The translations under genes and the position numbers were made by a program. The notes under the pieces were generated by a model, which worked only from the letters and a program-made list of their open reading frames with translations, did not search any database and was not told the DNA's origin. A stretch of 18,938 nt of DNA. Source: Clostridiales bacterium (lineage in GTDB: Bacteria > Bacillota > Clostridia > Oscillospirales > Oscillospiraceae). Location: the NCBI GenBank assembly GCA_003516765.1, contig DPCD01000198.1, positions 1-18,938 of the forward strand. Reading direction: 5' to 3'. How positions within the stretch are numbered: position 1 is the first letter of the stretch; each line of letters begins with the position of its first letter. This document shows positions 1 through 7,259 of this stretch, piece by piece.

Positions 1-1767
1 TTCACGTACTTCAAAAACGACAACGTCTACGACGGCGTCTGCCCCGAGTGCGGCGAGGAAAATGCGCAGCATGCCTCCTATACCGAGTTCGGCACAAATG
101 AAAAGGGCGTGTCCGTCTCCGCCACGGAAACGATCTCCGGAAACGACGCCGTTCTGTCCGTCGACCCCTACCGCAACGCCGGCTGGGCAGCAGGAAACGG
201 CAGACCTGCAGGCATTGAAGAGGGCGACATTCCCACGGTCCTGCTCAGCGAGGCAGCGTCGGCAAAAGACGCGCTCAAGCTGCTTCTGAACATCTACGAC
301 ACCTATGGCTGCGCCGACGGTGCGGGGCTTTTCATCACCGATCAGAACGAAAGCTGGTACATTGAAAACTGCTCCGGCACGCAGTATGTGGCAATCCGGC
401 TGAACGATGATCTGCTGTTCCTGGAGCCCAACATGGCGGTCATCGGAAGCGTCGATCTGGACGATACCGAAAACGTAATTGCCTCGCCGAAGCTCATCGA
501 GACGGCAAAGGCAGCCGGAACGTTCCAAGGCAACGAGATTGACAACGTGATTGACTACCGCGCCAGCTACGCCGGAAGACTCGACTCTGCCGACAAGCGG
601 CTTGTAGAAGGTCTCAACTACCTCAACAGCGCCTACAGCTACGACGCGGACGCCTTAGTCACCGACAACAGCCGCTTTACGATTTCCAATATCGACACGA
701 CCGGCGCGATTGTCCCGCTCTACACGAACATCTCCGCCGACCGGACGCTGGATGTCGACGATATTCTGAACTACTACAAGCTCAGCACCATCGCAAAGTC
801 CGGCAATCAGGAGATTGAAATCTTCCAGATGTTCAAAGACCGCCCTGCCGAATACGCAACGGTCGGTTGGGTTGCGGTAGCAGATCTGGCATGCAACGTC
901 TTTGTGCCGTATTATCCGATGCTGATCGATTCCATGTATGAGGGCTACCAGGCAGGCACGCCGACCGTACAGTTTACCACCGAGCAGCCGACCGGCGGTC
1001 TGTTCTACCCCTATTCCAAGCGCTCTTACAACCGCGAAACCGGCGAGATCACCACGACCGACGGCTACCGGATTCTGCCCGAGGGCTGGGAGAAATCCTA
1101 CTACTGGAGCTTTGAAATTCTCAACGACTATGTGCGCTACTTTGAATCTGCCGACGGCTCGAAGCTCGTCAGCGACGCGGACCGGCAGTTTGTAAAAACA
1201 AAGCTGAACGAACTGCAGCAGGAGTTCTACAGCGATTTCATTTCCATGCAGACGCTGCAGTCGTCTTCGAACGTCCGCAAGCTTGCCACCGAGAATGGCG
1301 CGGCAATGGCAAAGAAGGCACAGCAGACCGCGCAGGAGCTGATTGCCTATCTGCAGGGCTCCGAGGCGCTCACGCGCGCCGACGCAGTCTACAGTCTCTG
1401 GCTGCGCTCCGGCTCTCCGAAGGCGAAGACCTCTGCGTGCCCGTTTGCGGACGTTTCGAAGGATGCTTCCTACTATGACGCCGTCCTTTGGGCAGCAGAA
1501 GCCGGCATCGTCGGCGGTGTCAGCGACAGCAGCTTTGCCCCGGACGCAACCTGCACCCGCGCACAGGCTGCCGTCATCGCCTACCGCGCTGCCGGTTCTC
1601 CGAGCGTTTCCGGCGATGGCTTCGCGGATGCAGACGCCGCCGGCTACTATGCGCAGCCCGCGCTCTGGGCAAAGCAAATCGGCGCCGTCTCGGGCAGCAG
1701 CTTCCAGCCGGACAGCGCCTGCAGCAAAGCGCAGCTCGATGCCCTGATCGGCGCGATCGCCGCATAA
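1..1767 (+). CDS. C69-family dipeptidase with C-terminal SLH repeats (5' partial)
   Basis: The frame is open from base 1 to a TAA at 1765-1767, so the N-terminus, signal peptide and the catalytic N-terminal cysteine expected for this family lie outside the window. The visible 588 residues resemble peptidase family C69 (U34 dipeptidases): an NEKGVSVSATET block near residue 34, a segment reading FITDQNESWYIEN, then the central SVDLDD region and a VGWVAVADL block. Family members hydrolyse dipeptides. The last part (about bases 1435-1764) holds two S-layer homology repeats, each with an FADV/FADA start and an SSFAPD or SSFQPD turn, which suggests attachment to cell-wall polymer outside the membrane. 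SLH proteins often carry three repeats, so two is on the short side. The family call is by motif resemblance; the SLH call is firmer. Confidence 0.82.
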   Translation, partial: FTYFKNDNVYDGVCPECGEENAQHASYTEFGTNEKGVSVSATETISGNDAVLSVDPYRNAGWAAGNGRPAGIEEGDIPTVLLSEAASAKDALKLLLNIYDTYGCADGAGLFITDQNESWYIENCSGTQYVAIRLNDDLLFLEPNMAVIGSVDLDDTENVIASPKLIETAKAAGTFQGNEIDNVIDYRASYAGRLDSADKRLVEGLNYLNSAYSYDADALVTDNSRFTISNIDTTGAIVPLYTNISADRTLDVDDILNYYKLSTIAKSGNQEIEIFQMFKDRPAEYATVGWVAVADLACNVFVPYYPMLIDSMYEGYQAGTPTVQFTTEQPTGGLFYPYSKRSYNRETGEITTTDGYRILPEGWEKSYYWSFEILNDYVRYFESADGSKLVSDADRQFVKTKLNELQQEFYSDFISMQTLQSSSNVRKLATENGAAMAKKAQQTAQELIAYLQGSEALTRADAVYSLWLRSGSPKAKTSACPFADVSKDASYYDAVLWAAEAGIVGGVSDSSFAPDATCTRAQAAVIAYRAAGSPSVSGDGFADADAAGYYAQPALWAKQIGAVSGSSFQPDSACSKAQLDALIGAIAA

Positions 1768-1788
1768 TCCCCGCCCAGGCATAGATCA

Positions 1789-1817
1789 AAAGCCCGCAGG
1801 AAAATCCTGCGGGCTTT
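1789..1817. terminator. Bidirectional intrinsic terminator between convergent genes
   Basis: A perfect 13-bp inverted repeat (1789-1801 with 1805-1817) closes a 3-nt AAA loop. The arms start with AAA and end with TTT, giving short U tracts on both strands. It sits between the stop of the SLH dipeptidase (+) and the stop of the LysR gene (-), so it can end both transcripts. Confidence 0.88.
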
Positions 1818-1827
1818 GCTTTCTGTT

Positions 1828-2730
1828 TCAGTTCTGCTGCTCTGTATAAAAATTTCGGACAAATTCGATGAACCCCAGCGTCTGCTGCCGCAGCGCGCCG
1901 TTTTTGCGCCAGACGAGATATAAGCTCCGCCCCGCGCGGTTTGCCGGCAGCGGGAAGGCAAGGAGCCTACCGGACGCACAGTCGTCCTGCGCCGCCTTGC
2001 CGGAGATGATCGAAACGCCGAGCCCTGCGGCGACGAGGTTTTTGATGCTCTGCTGGTCCTCCAGCCGCGCTGCCACATGCAGCGTGCGCTGGCTCAAGCC
2101 CTCTTCCTCCAAAAAAGCGTCGGCGCACTTCTGGCTGCCGCTTCCCGCCTCGCGCAGCAAAAGCGGCTCTCGTTCGAGAATGCTTTTCACCGGCGTGCCG
2201 TCCTGCAGAAGCTTTGCAAAGTGCGGCGTGTTGGGCATAATCAGCACCATCCGGTCGCGGAAAAAGGGCAGGAAAACCAGCTCCGGCGACTGCTCCTGCG
2301 CGCCCGCAAAGCCCAGCTCAAAGCGCCCTGTGCGAAGCTGCTGCAAAACGCCCGCGCTGTCCGACTGCAAAACAGAAAATACCGCGTCCGGATGCTGCGC
2401 GCGGAACGGCGGCAGAACCTCGGGCAGAATGTATGCCGACGGAATCGTCGACGCGCCGAGGCGGATGGTATGCTCATCCTGTGCCCAGGCATCGAGCAGC
2501 TGGTCCTGCAGCTCCAGCACATGCACCGCATAATCATACAGCTCCCGCCCGCGCGCGGTGATGGCAAGGCTCTTTGTCGTGCGCAGAAAGAGCGTCTCGT
2601 GCAGCTCGTCCTCCAATTGGCGGATATGGGCACTGACGGTGGGCTGCGAGGTATAGAGCCGGACAGCCGCCTGCGTGAAGCTGCCGCAGTCGGCAACCGC
2701 AACAAACGAACGAAGCTGCTTAAAATCCAT
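1828..2730 (-). CDS. LysR-family regulator associated with selenium metabolism
   Basis: A 300-residue protein of standard LysR length. Residues 1-60 form the winged helix-turn-helix, with FTQAAVRLYTSQPTVSAHIR as the recognition part and QLEDELHETLFLRT as the wing. The remainder (about 88-295) is the periplasmic-binding-like co-inducer domain. It starts with ATG at 2728-2730 and overlaps the end of the upstream cysteine-desulfurase-like gene by 11 bp, so the two are cotranscribed. LysR proteins with this N-terminus commonly accompany selD/yedE/yedF genes in Clostridia. A role in controlling the divergent selenium cluster is an inference from that placement. The ligand is unknown; a selenium or sulfur metabolite would be the natural guess. 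Confidence 0.9.
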   Translation of the reverse strand: MDFKQLRSFVAVADCGSFTQAAVRLYTSQPTVSAHIRQLEDELHETLFLRTTKSLAITARGRELYDYAVHVLELQDQLLDAWAQDEHTIRLGASTIPSAYILPEVLPPFRAQHPDAVFSVLQSDSAGVLQQLRTGRFELGFAGAQEQSPELVFLPFFRDRMVLIMPNTPHFAKLLQDGTPVKSILEREPLLLREAGSGSQKCADAFLEEEGLSQRTLHVAARLEDQQSIKNLVAAGLGVSIISGKAAQDDCASGRLLAFPLPANRAGRSLYLVWRKNGALRQQTLGFIEFVRNFYTEQQN

Positions 2731-3895
2731 GTGCAGCCTCCTTTGTCAGCGCGTCGAGCGCGGCAGCGGCGCGGTCCGCGTCGTCTTCGGTGTTGAAAAA
2801 TCCAAACGAAAAACGAATCGTCCCCGTCGGGAAGGTGCCGAGCGTCTGGTGCGCGGCAGGCGCGCAGTGAAGTCCTACGCGCGTGGAGATGCCAAACGTT
2901 TCATCCAGCTCCGCCGCAATGTCTGCGCAGTCGCGCGCCGTCGTCTGAACCGACACCACGCCTGCCCGGTTTTCGGTGCCGGGCAGACCGAGGATTTGGA
3001 GCCGTCCGTCCGCCTGCATGGGGCGCAGTCCCTCCAGAAACCGCTTCGTGAGCGCCAGCTCGTGCGCGCGAACCGTATCCAGCCCCGTTTCCATCAGAAA
3101 GCCCAGCGCAGCGTGAAGCCCCGCAAGCCCCGGAAGGTTCATCGTTCCGGGCTCAAACCGGTCGGGCAGAAATTCCGGCATGAACTCGGTGTGGCTCATG
3201 CTGCCGGTGCCGCCCGCGAGAAGCGGCGTCAGCTCCTGCACCAGATCTTCTCGCAGGACGATGCCGCCCGTCCCCTGCGGACCGAGCAGCCCCTTGTGCC
3301 CCGTAAACGCCACAGCGTCTATGTGACACGTCTGCATATCAATCGGGAAAACACCCGCAGTCTGCGCGCTGTCGAGAAAGAAGCGGAGCTGATGGCGAAG
3401 ACAGAACGCGCCGATTGCCTCTACCGGCAGCAGCGTTCCGCAGACGTTGCTCGCGTGCAGGCAGACAAAAAGCCTCGTGTTTTTCCGCACAAGCGCTTCC
3501 GCCTCCGAAAGCCTGAGTGTGCCGTCCGGATTGCACGGAACCCGGTCAAACATCACGCCCGCAGCTTCCAGCTGCCGCAGCGGGCGCATGACGGCGTTGT
3601 GCTCCATCGCGGACACCAGCACATGGTCCCCCGGGTGCAGAAAGCCCTTGAGCAGCAGATTGAGGCTCGTTGTGATATTCGGCGTAAAGACCACGCAGCG
3701 CGCGTCCCCGCCATGAAACAGCGCACAGAGCCGCTCGCGCGTTTCAAAGACCAGCTCCTCCGCGCTGTAGGCAGAGCGGTAGCCGCCGCGCGAGACGTTG
3801 CTGCCGCAGGCGGTCATATACCGGTAAACTGCGTCCGGTACACATGCGGGCTTTGGAAAGCTCGTGCTGGCGTTGTCGAGATAGATCGGATGCAT
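2720..3895 (-). CDS. Cysteine desulfurase-like PLP enzyme of selenium clusters
   Basis: A 391-residue class V aminotransferase fold enzyme. Visible landmarks are YLDNASTSFPKP at the N-terminus, H99 in SAMEHN, D175 and Q178 in LDSAQTAG, the PLP lysine K201 in FTGHKGLLGPQG, and C344 in RVGLHCAPAAH, the expected catalytic cysteine. It resembles the EF2568-type subfamily (TIGR01977) that co-occurs with selD and selenium-dependent molybdenum hydroxylases. The likely role is removing sulfur or selenium from cysteine or selenocysteine, perhaps to feed SelD. It starts at ATG 3893-3895 behind a GGGAGGG ribosome binding site, is preceded by a strong promoter, and overlaps the LysR start. Substrate preference (S or Se) cannot be read from the sequence. 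Confidence 0.9.
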   Translation of the reverse strand: MHPIYLDNASTSFPKPACVPDAVYRYMTACGSNVSRGGYRSAYSAEELVFETRERLCALFHGGDARCVVFTPNITTSLNLLLKGFLHPGDHVLVSAMEHNAVMRPLRQLEAAGVMFDRVPCNPDGTLRLSEAEALVRKNTRLFVCLHASNVCGTLLPVEAIGAFCLRHQLRFFLDSAQTAGVFPIDMQTCHIDAVAFTGHKGLLGPQGTGGIVLREDLVQELTPLLAGGTGSMSHTEFMPEFLPDRFEPGTMNLPGLAGLHAALGFLMETGLDTVRAHELALTKRFLEGLRPMQADGRLQILGLPGTENRAGVVSVQTTARDCADIAAELDETFGISTRVGLHCAPAAHQTLGTFPTGTIRFSFGFFNTEDDADRAAAALDALTKEAAHGF

Positions 3896-3919
3896 CGCAA
3901 TCCCTCCCTTGTTTTCCTG

Positions 3920-3948
3920 ATTGTAGCATGCATTTATTAAAAGTGCAA
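3920..3948 (-). promoter_or_regulatory. Sigma-A promoter for the desulfurase-lysR operon
   Basis: On the minus strand TTGCAC (3943-3948) and TACAAT (3920-3925) are separated by exactly 17 bp. Transcription would start about 15-20 nt upstream of the desulfurase start codon, giving a very short leader. Confidence 0.8.
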
Positions 3949-4038
3949 ATAGACCAAACAGAATTTCAACTTATTCGATGATTGCGAAGATTTATCTGAA
4001 TTATCAATAAATCAACACGCAGTTATCCGAAAAGCCAA

Positions 4039-4068
4039 TTGGACATTCTGCGGGGGATATCATAAAAT
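4039..4068 (+). promoter_or_regulatory. Candidate promoter for the yedE-yedF-selD operon
   Basis: TTGGAC (4039-4044) and TAAAAT (4063-4068) with an 18-bp spacer are the best sigma-A match in the divergent region. The predicted start near 4075 leaves a leader of about 80 nt that includes the hairpin at 4086-4107. Confidence 0.5.
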
Positions 4069-4085
4069 GGATGCAGTTGGACGAT

Positions 4086-4107
4086 CCCGAACCGGATTCG
4101 GGTTTTT
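4086..4107 (+). terminator. Terminator-like hairpin (possible attenuator) in the yedE leader
   Basis: CCCGAA (4086-4091) pairs with TTCGGG (4097-4102) around a 5-nt loop and is followed directly by five T residues (4103-4107). No gene on the plus strand ends nearby, because the upstream gene is divergent. A terminator here would therefore act on the yedE transcript itself. The 6-bp stem is short, so read-through is likely to be substantial. Confidence 0.45.
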
Positions 4108-4156
4108 CCTGCACTGTCGCTATTCTTGTGAAAGAGCAACGAAAAGGAGAATTGAT

Positions 4157-5248
4157 ATGACCCTCAAACACGAAAAACGCAACATCATGCTCGCCGGTCT
4201 CGTCATCGGCGTGATTGCCTCGCTGCTGGTGCTGTTCGGAAACCCGAAAAACATGGGCTTCTGCATCGCCTGCTTCCTGCGAGACACCGCCGGTGCGCTT
4301 GGGCTTCACTCGGCAGAGGCGGTCCAGTACATCCGTCCGGAGATCATCGGTCTGGTATTCGGAAGCTTCCTGATGGCGCTGGCTAAGAAGGAGTTTTCCC
4401 CGCGCGGCGGCAGCGCGCCTGTCACGCGCTTTGTCCTCGGCATGTTTGTCATGATCGGAAGTCTGATGTTCCTGGGCTGCCCGTTCCGCATGATTCTCAG
4501 ACTCGCGGGCGGCGATCTGAACGCGCTGCTGGGTCTGGCGGGCTTTGCCTGCGGCATCCTGGTCGGCGTCTTCTTCCTCAATAAAGGCTACTCCCTCAAA
4601 AGAAGCTACGCGCTCACGAAGACGGAAGGCGGCGTATTCCCCGTCCTGACGCTTGCAGTGCTGGCGCTTCTGCTGGCGGCGCCCGCGTTCATCCACTTCA
4701 GTGAAGCCGGCGCAGGTCCCGGCGCGCTGCATGCGCCCATCGTCATCAGCCTCGTTGCAGGTCTCATTGTCGGCGCACTGGCGCAGAGAACCCGCCTTTG
4801 CATGGTCGGCGGCATCCGCGACCTGGTCCTGTTCAGGGAAACGAAGCTCATCCTCGGCTTTGCGGCGATTCTGGTGGGCGCGCTTGTCTGCAACCTCATT
4901 CTCAGCGGTACCACCGGCACGAGCTACTTCCATCTTGGCTTTGCCGATCAGCCCGTGGCGCACACGGACGGTCTGTGGAACTTCCTGGGCATGATGCTCA
5001 CGGGCTTTGCCTGCGTGCTGCTCGGCGGCTGCCCGCTGCGTCAGCTGATTCTCTCCGGCGAAGGCAGCAGCGACAGCGCTGTGACCATCTTCGGTCTTCT
5101 TGCCGGCGCGGCATTCTGCCACAACTTCGGTCTTGCCTCCTCCGGCAAGGGTCCGACGGCAAACGGCAAGGTTGCGGTCATCATCGGTCTGGTCGCCGCA
5201 CTGGTGATTGCCGGTGTCAATACGTTCAAAAAGGAGAATGCAAAATGA
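4157..5248 (+). CDS. yedE: Selenium metabolism membrane protein YedE
   Basis: A 363-residue polytopic membrane protein of the YeeE/YedE (sulf_transp) family. Repeated hydrophobic segments fill most of the length. The conserved cysteine motifs appear in order: FCIAC (C36, C39), LGCPFRM (107-112), TRLCMVGGIRD (212-222) and GGCPLRQL (290-297). Two GCP-type half-repeats fit the internal duplication of the family. Members transport thiosulfate-like sulfur, and the selD-linked branch is thought to import a selenium compound. ATG 4157 was chosen because AAGGAGA lies 6 nt upstream; an in-frame ATG at 4067 has no ribosome binding site and overlaps the leader hairpin. The stop overlaps the yedF start by 4 bp (ATGA), indicating translational coupling. 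Confidence 0.92.
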   Translation: MTLKHEKRNIMLAGLVIGVIASLLVLFGNPKNMGFCIACFLRDTAGALGLHSAEAVQYIRPEIIGLVFGSFLMALAKKEFSPRGGSAPVTRFVLGMFVMIGSLMFLGCPFRMILRLAGGDLNALLGLAGFACGILVGVFFLNKGYSLKRSYALTKTEGGVFPVLTLAVLALLLAAPAFIHFSEAGAGPGALHAPIVISLVAGLIVGALAQRTRLCMVGGIRDLVLFRETKLILGFAAILVGALVCNLILSGTTGTSYFHLGFADQPVAHTDGLWNFLGMMLTGFACVLLGGCPLRQLILSGEGSSDSAVTIFGLLAGAAFCHNFGLASSGKGPTANGKVAVIIGLVAALVIAGVNTFKKENAK

Positions 5249-5451
5249 CAACTGTGGATGCAAGAGGCTATTCCTGCCCGGAGCCGGTCATCATGCTCCG
5301 CAAGGCAATGGCAAAGAAGGACGCGGAATATACGGTTCTGGTCGATAATGCCGCGTCGAAGGAAAACGTCACCCGTTACGCAGAGCACGAGGGCTACAGC
5401 GTCACCGTCAGCGAAAACGGCGGCGAGTACACGCTGACCATGAAGAAATAA
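5245..5451 (+). CDS. yedF: TusA/SirA-like sulfur carrier, single-domain YedF
   Basis: A 68-residue TusA-fold protein with the diagnostic DARGYSCPEPVI motif; the cysteine before Pro is the expected (per)sulfide or selenide carrying residue. The selenium-linked YedF family usually has a second, DsrE-like domain and is about 200 residues long. Here the gene stops after the first domain and is followed after 1 bp by the DUF3343 gene, so the carrier functions may be divided between two proteins. The start overlaps the yedE stop, and GGAG sits at 5232-5235 inside yedE. The likely job is to relay selenium or sulfur from YedE or the desulfurase towards SelD, which is inference from context. Confidence 0.88.
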   Translation: MTTVDARGYSCPEPVIMLRKAMAKKDAEYTVLVDNAASKENVTRYAEHEGYSVTVSENGGEYTLTMKK

Positions 5452-5452
5452 T

Positions 5453-5698
5453 ATGACCTACATTGCCACGTTCTTTTCCCACTTCGGCGCGATCCGCTAT
5501 AAAAAGCTCTGCGAGCAGGCGGGCTACGCGGCAAAGACCATGCCGGTGCCGCGCACGCTTTCCAGCTCCTGCGGAACCTGCGTGCGCTGCGAGGGCGGCT
5601 ACGTCGCGCCCACCGGCGTTTGCGCGCAGGAGGTCGACCGGATTGCCGAGGTGCGCGACGGCGGCTATGTGTTCATCTACGCCAGCGAGGAGGCTTGA
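5453..5698 (+). CDS. DUF3343 putative Se/S carrier-like protein
   Basis: An 81-residue protein matching the DUF3343 pattern: an N-terminal beta strand, HFGAIRYKKLCEQAG, then the cysteine cluster CGTCVRC (C40, C43, C46), and a C-terminal region ending in YVFIYA. The family is described as putative selenium/sulfur carriers and is frequent beside selD. The start is 1 bp after the yedF stop with only a poor ribosome binding site inside yedF, so translation probably depends on coupling. The selD start follows 2 bp after its stop. The three closely spaced cysteines could bind a metal or carry a persulfide/perselenide; the sequence does not decide. Confidence 0.85.
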   Translation: MTYIATFFSHFGAIRYKKLCEQAGYAAKTMPVPRTLSSSCGTCVRCEGGYVAPTGVCAQEVDRIAEVRDGGYVFIYASEEA

Positions 5699-5700
5699 GC

Positions 5701-6738
5701 ATGGAAACGGATGTAAAACTGACAAAGCTTGCCTCCTGCGCGGGCTGCGGGGCAAAGGTCGGCGCGGGAACGCTCGTCAAAATGCTGGAGGGCTTCCGCA
5801 CGCACACAGACCCGCGGCTGATCGTCGGCTACGACAAGAGCGACGACGCAAGCGTCTATGTCGTCAGTGACGACACGGCAATCGTCCAGACGACGGACTT
5901 TTTCCCGCCGATTGTGGACGACCCGTTCCTGTACGGGCAGATTGCCGCGACGAACGCGCTCAGCGACGTCTACGCCATGGGCGGCGCGCCGAAGCTGGCA
6001 CTCAACATCATGTGCCTGGCGGACTCGATGGACGATGAAACCGTGCGCGAGATTCTGCGCGGCGGCTACGACAAGGCGTATGAAGCAGGCGCAATCATCA
6101 CCGGCGGGCACACCATCCACGGCGCGGAGCCGATCTACGGTCTGGCGGTCACGGGCTTTGTGCATCCGAAACGGGTGCTGACCAATTCCGGTGCAAAGCC
6201 GGGAGACGTTCTGATTCTGACAAAGCCCCTCGGCGTCGGCATTCTCACAACGGCGGCAAAGGCGGATTTGGTGAAACCCGAGACGATGAACGCCATTTAC
6301 AAGCAGATGGCAGCGCTCAACAAGACCGCGCGCGATATCATGCTGCGCTTCGACGTGCACAGCTGCACCGACGTCACGGGCTTTTCCCTCATGGGGCACA
6401 GCTTCGAGATGGCGCAGGGCAGCGGCATGAGCCTGCACATCGACGCTCTCAGCGTACCTTTCCACATGGAGGCGCTCGAGTTTGCCGACATGGGCTTCAT
6501 CCCCGCCGGCGCTTACCGCAACCGGACCTACGCACAGTCCGGCGTTCTCAAAAAGTGCGAGATTCCACGCGCGCTCGAAGACATTTTCTACGATCCGCAG
6601 ACCAGCGGCGGGCTTCTGATCGCAGTTGCCGAAAACGACGCGCAGGCGTGCCTTCGGGCGCTGCAGGCAGAAATTCCGAACGCAGCGCAGATCGGCTATG
6701 TGACGGAGCTTCACGAAAACTATCTGATTCTGGAATAA
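5701..6738 (+). CDS. selD: Selenide, water dikinase (selenophosphate synthetase)
   Basis: A 345-residue protein of normal SelD length. It converts selenide and ATP to selenophosphate, the selenium donor for selenocysteine tRNA, selenouridine and selenium-dependent molybdenum hydroxylases. The active-site loop reads SCAGCGAK: C16 and K19 correspond to Cys17 and Lys20 of E. coli SelD, and the second Cys of E. coli is Ala here. C16 is encoded by TGC, so this SelD is the cysteine form and not itself a selenoprotein. Other family blocks are TTDFFPPIVDDP, NALSDVYAMGG, ITGGHT and DPQTSGGLL. ATG 5701 has GAGGAGG upstream within the end of the DUF3343 gene. It closes the rightward operon. No selA or selB is visible. 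Confidence 0.97.
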   Translation: METDVKLTKLASCAGCGAKVGAGTLVKMLEGFRTHTDPRLIVGYDKSDDASVYVVSDDTAIVQTTDFFPPIVDDPFLYGQIAATNALSDVYAMGGAPKLALNIMCLADSMDDETVREILRGGYDKAYEAGAIITGGHTIHGAEPIYGLAVTGFVHPKRVLTNSGAKPGDVLILTKPLGVGILTTAAKADLVKPETMNAIYKQMAALNKTARDIMLRFDVHSCTDVTGFSLMGHSFEMAQGSGMSLHIDALSVPFHMEALEFADMGFIPAGAYRNRTYAQSGVLKKCEIPRALEDIFYDPQTSGGLLIAVAENDAQACLRALQAEIPNAAQIGYVTELHENYLILE

Positions 6739-6742
6739 CGGC

Positions 6743-6772
6743 AAAGCGCCCCGGACTTATCCAGGGCGCTTT
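6743..6772 (+). terminator. Probable terminator after selD
   Basis: A 9-bp stem AAAGCGCCC/GGGCGCTTT, extended by GGA/TCC after one mismatch, begins 4 nt after the selD stop. Only the arm's own TTT and a short pyrimidine run follow, so it is weaker as an intrinsic terminator than its stem suggests. Confidence 0.65.
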
Positions 6773-6785
6773 CTGCATGATGATG

Positions 6786-6819
6786 AAAAACCGGACTGCG
6801 CCGTTTGGACGCAGCCCGG
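6786..6819 (-). terminator. Intrinsic terminator of the HPr-like gene
   Basis: Read on the minus strand, a 10-bp stem (6810-6819 with 6791-6800, one G-U pair) is followed by TTTTT (6786-6790). It lies just past the stop of the small gene at 6836. Confidence 0.85.
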
Positions 6820-6835
6820 AAAGAGGGATACCGAT

Positions 6836-7090
6836 TTATTTGGAAGCTTCGTTTTCCTTGTCGAGCTTTGCAAGGAAGGCAAGCAGCAGCCCTTCGTCCT
6901 CGCGGTTGCTGGCAAACAGCTCGAGGCTGTCGCCCTGCTCGCTGAGCAGACGCCCCAGCGCAATGTACTCGCTCATGGCGCTCTTGAGGTTAAACACGTC
7001 GCCCTCCTGGCTCTTGAGGAACACGTCGTCCTTGCACTGATGGACGACCTTCCGGAAATCTTCTACCTCGTGAATGTTCTGCAGTTTCAT
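6836..7090 (-). CDS. Small HPr-like fold protein
   Basis: An 84-residue acidic protein beginning MKLQNIHEVEDFRKVV. Its pattern (a leading strand, then VEDFRKVVHQC, a central FNLKSAMSEYIALGRLL and then LELF) resembles degenerate HPr-like proteins common in Clostridia. The segment FNLKSAMSEY corresponds to the HPr region ahead of helix 2, but the phosphorylatable histidine (His15 of HPr) is absent, so ordinary phosphotransferase activity is unlikely. ATG 7088-7090 was chosen because GGGAGG lies 7 nt upstream; an ATG at 7103-7105 has no ribosome binding site. It is monocistronic, with its own strong promoter and terminator. Function unknown. Confidence 0.7.
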   Translation of the reverse strand: MKLQNIHEVEDFRKVVHQCKDDVFLKSQEGDVFNLKSAMSEYIALGRLLSEQGDSLELFASNREDEGLLLAFLAKLDKENEASK

Positions 7091-7142
7091 AACATAACCT
7101 CCCATGTATGTTTTGTTTCATTTCTTTTTTCACTCTGCGCGC

Positions 7143-7171
7143 AGTATACGCCACCGGAAGGAAAAATGCAA
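7143..7171 (-). promoter_or_regulatory. Sigma-A promoter of the HPr-like gene
   Basis: On the minus strand TTGCAT (7166-7171) and TATACT (7143-7148) are spaced by exactly 17 bp, giving a leader of roughly 45 nt. Confidence 0.8.
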
Positions 7172-7211
7172 GATTGATAATATACGAAATAAACAAAAAC
7201 AAATATTAAGA

Positions 7212-7230
7212 TTTGTTGGATATCAACAAA
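7212..7230 (-). terminator. Weak AT-rich hairpin after gcvT
   Basis: TTTGTTG (7212-7218) pairs with CAACAAA (7224-7230) around a 5-nt loop, 29 bp past the gcvT stop. A T-rich stretch follows on the minus strand but not immediately. It is the only terminator candidate here. Confidence 0.35.
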
Positions 7231-7259
7231 ACATGTCAAGATCCTCAGAATTCACCAGC

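Noticed and set aside
2675..3940. 421-codon plus-strand open frame
   Set aside because: It lies antisense to the desulfurase-like gene, reads as Arg/His/Ala-rich low-information protein, and the minus-strand gene has all catalytic residues, a promoter and a ribosome binding site.
4067..4156. Longer yedE start at 4067
   Set aside because: It would translate through the leader hairpin, has no ribosome binding site, and adds a non-membrane Arg-rich stretch absent from the family; AAGGAGA precedes ATG 4157.
4004..5263. 419-codon minus-strand open frame
   Set aside because: It is antisense to yedE and yedF; its composition (Glu, Ala, Arg, Gln, His repeats) is typical of a shadow of a GC-rich gene, and it has no start signals.
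5701..5760. SelD as a selenoprotein
   Set aside because: Codon 16 at the active site is TGC (Cys), not an in-frame TGA, so no selenocysteine is needed.
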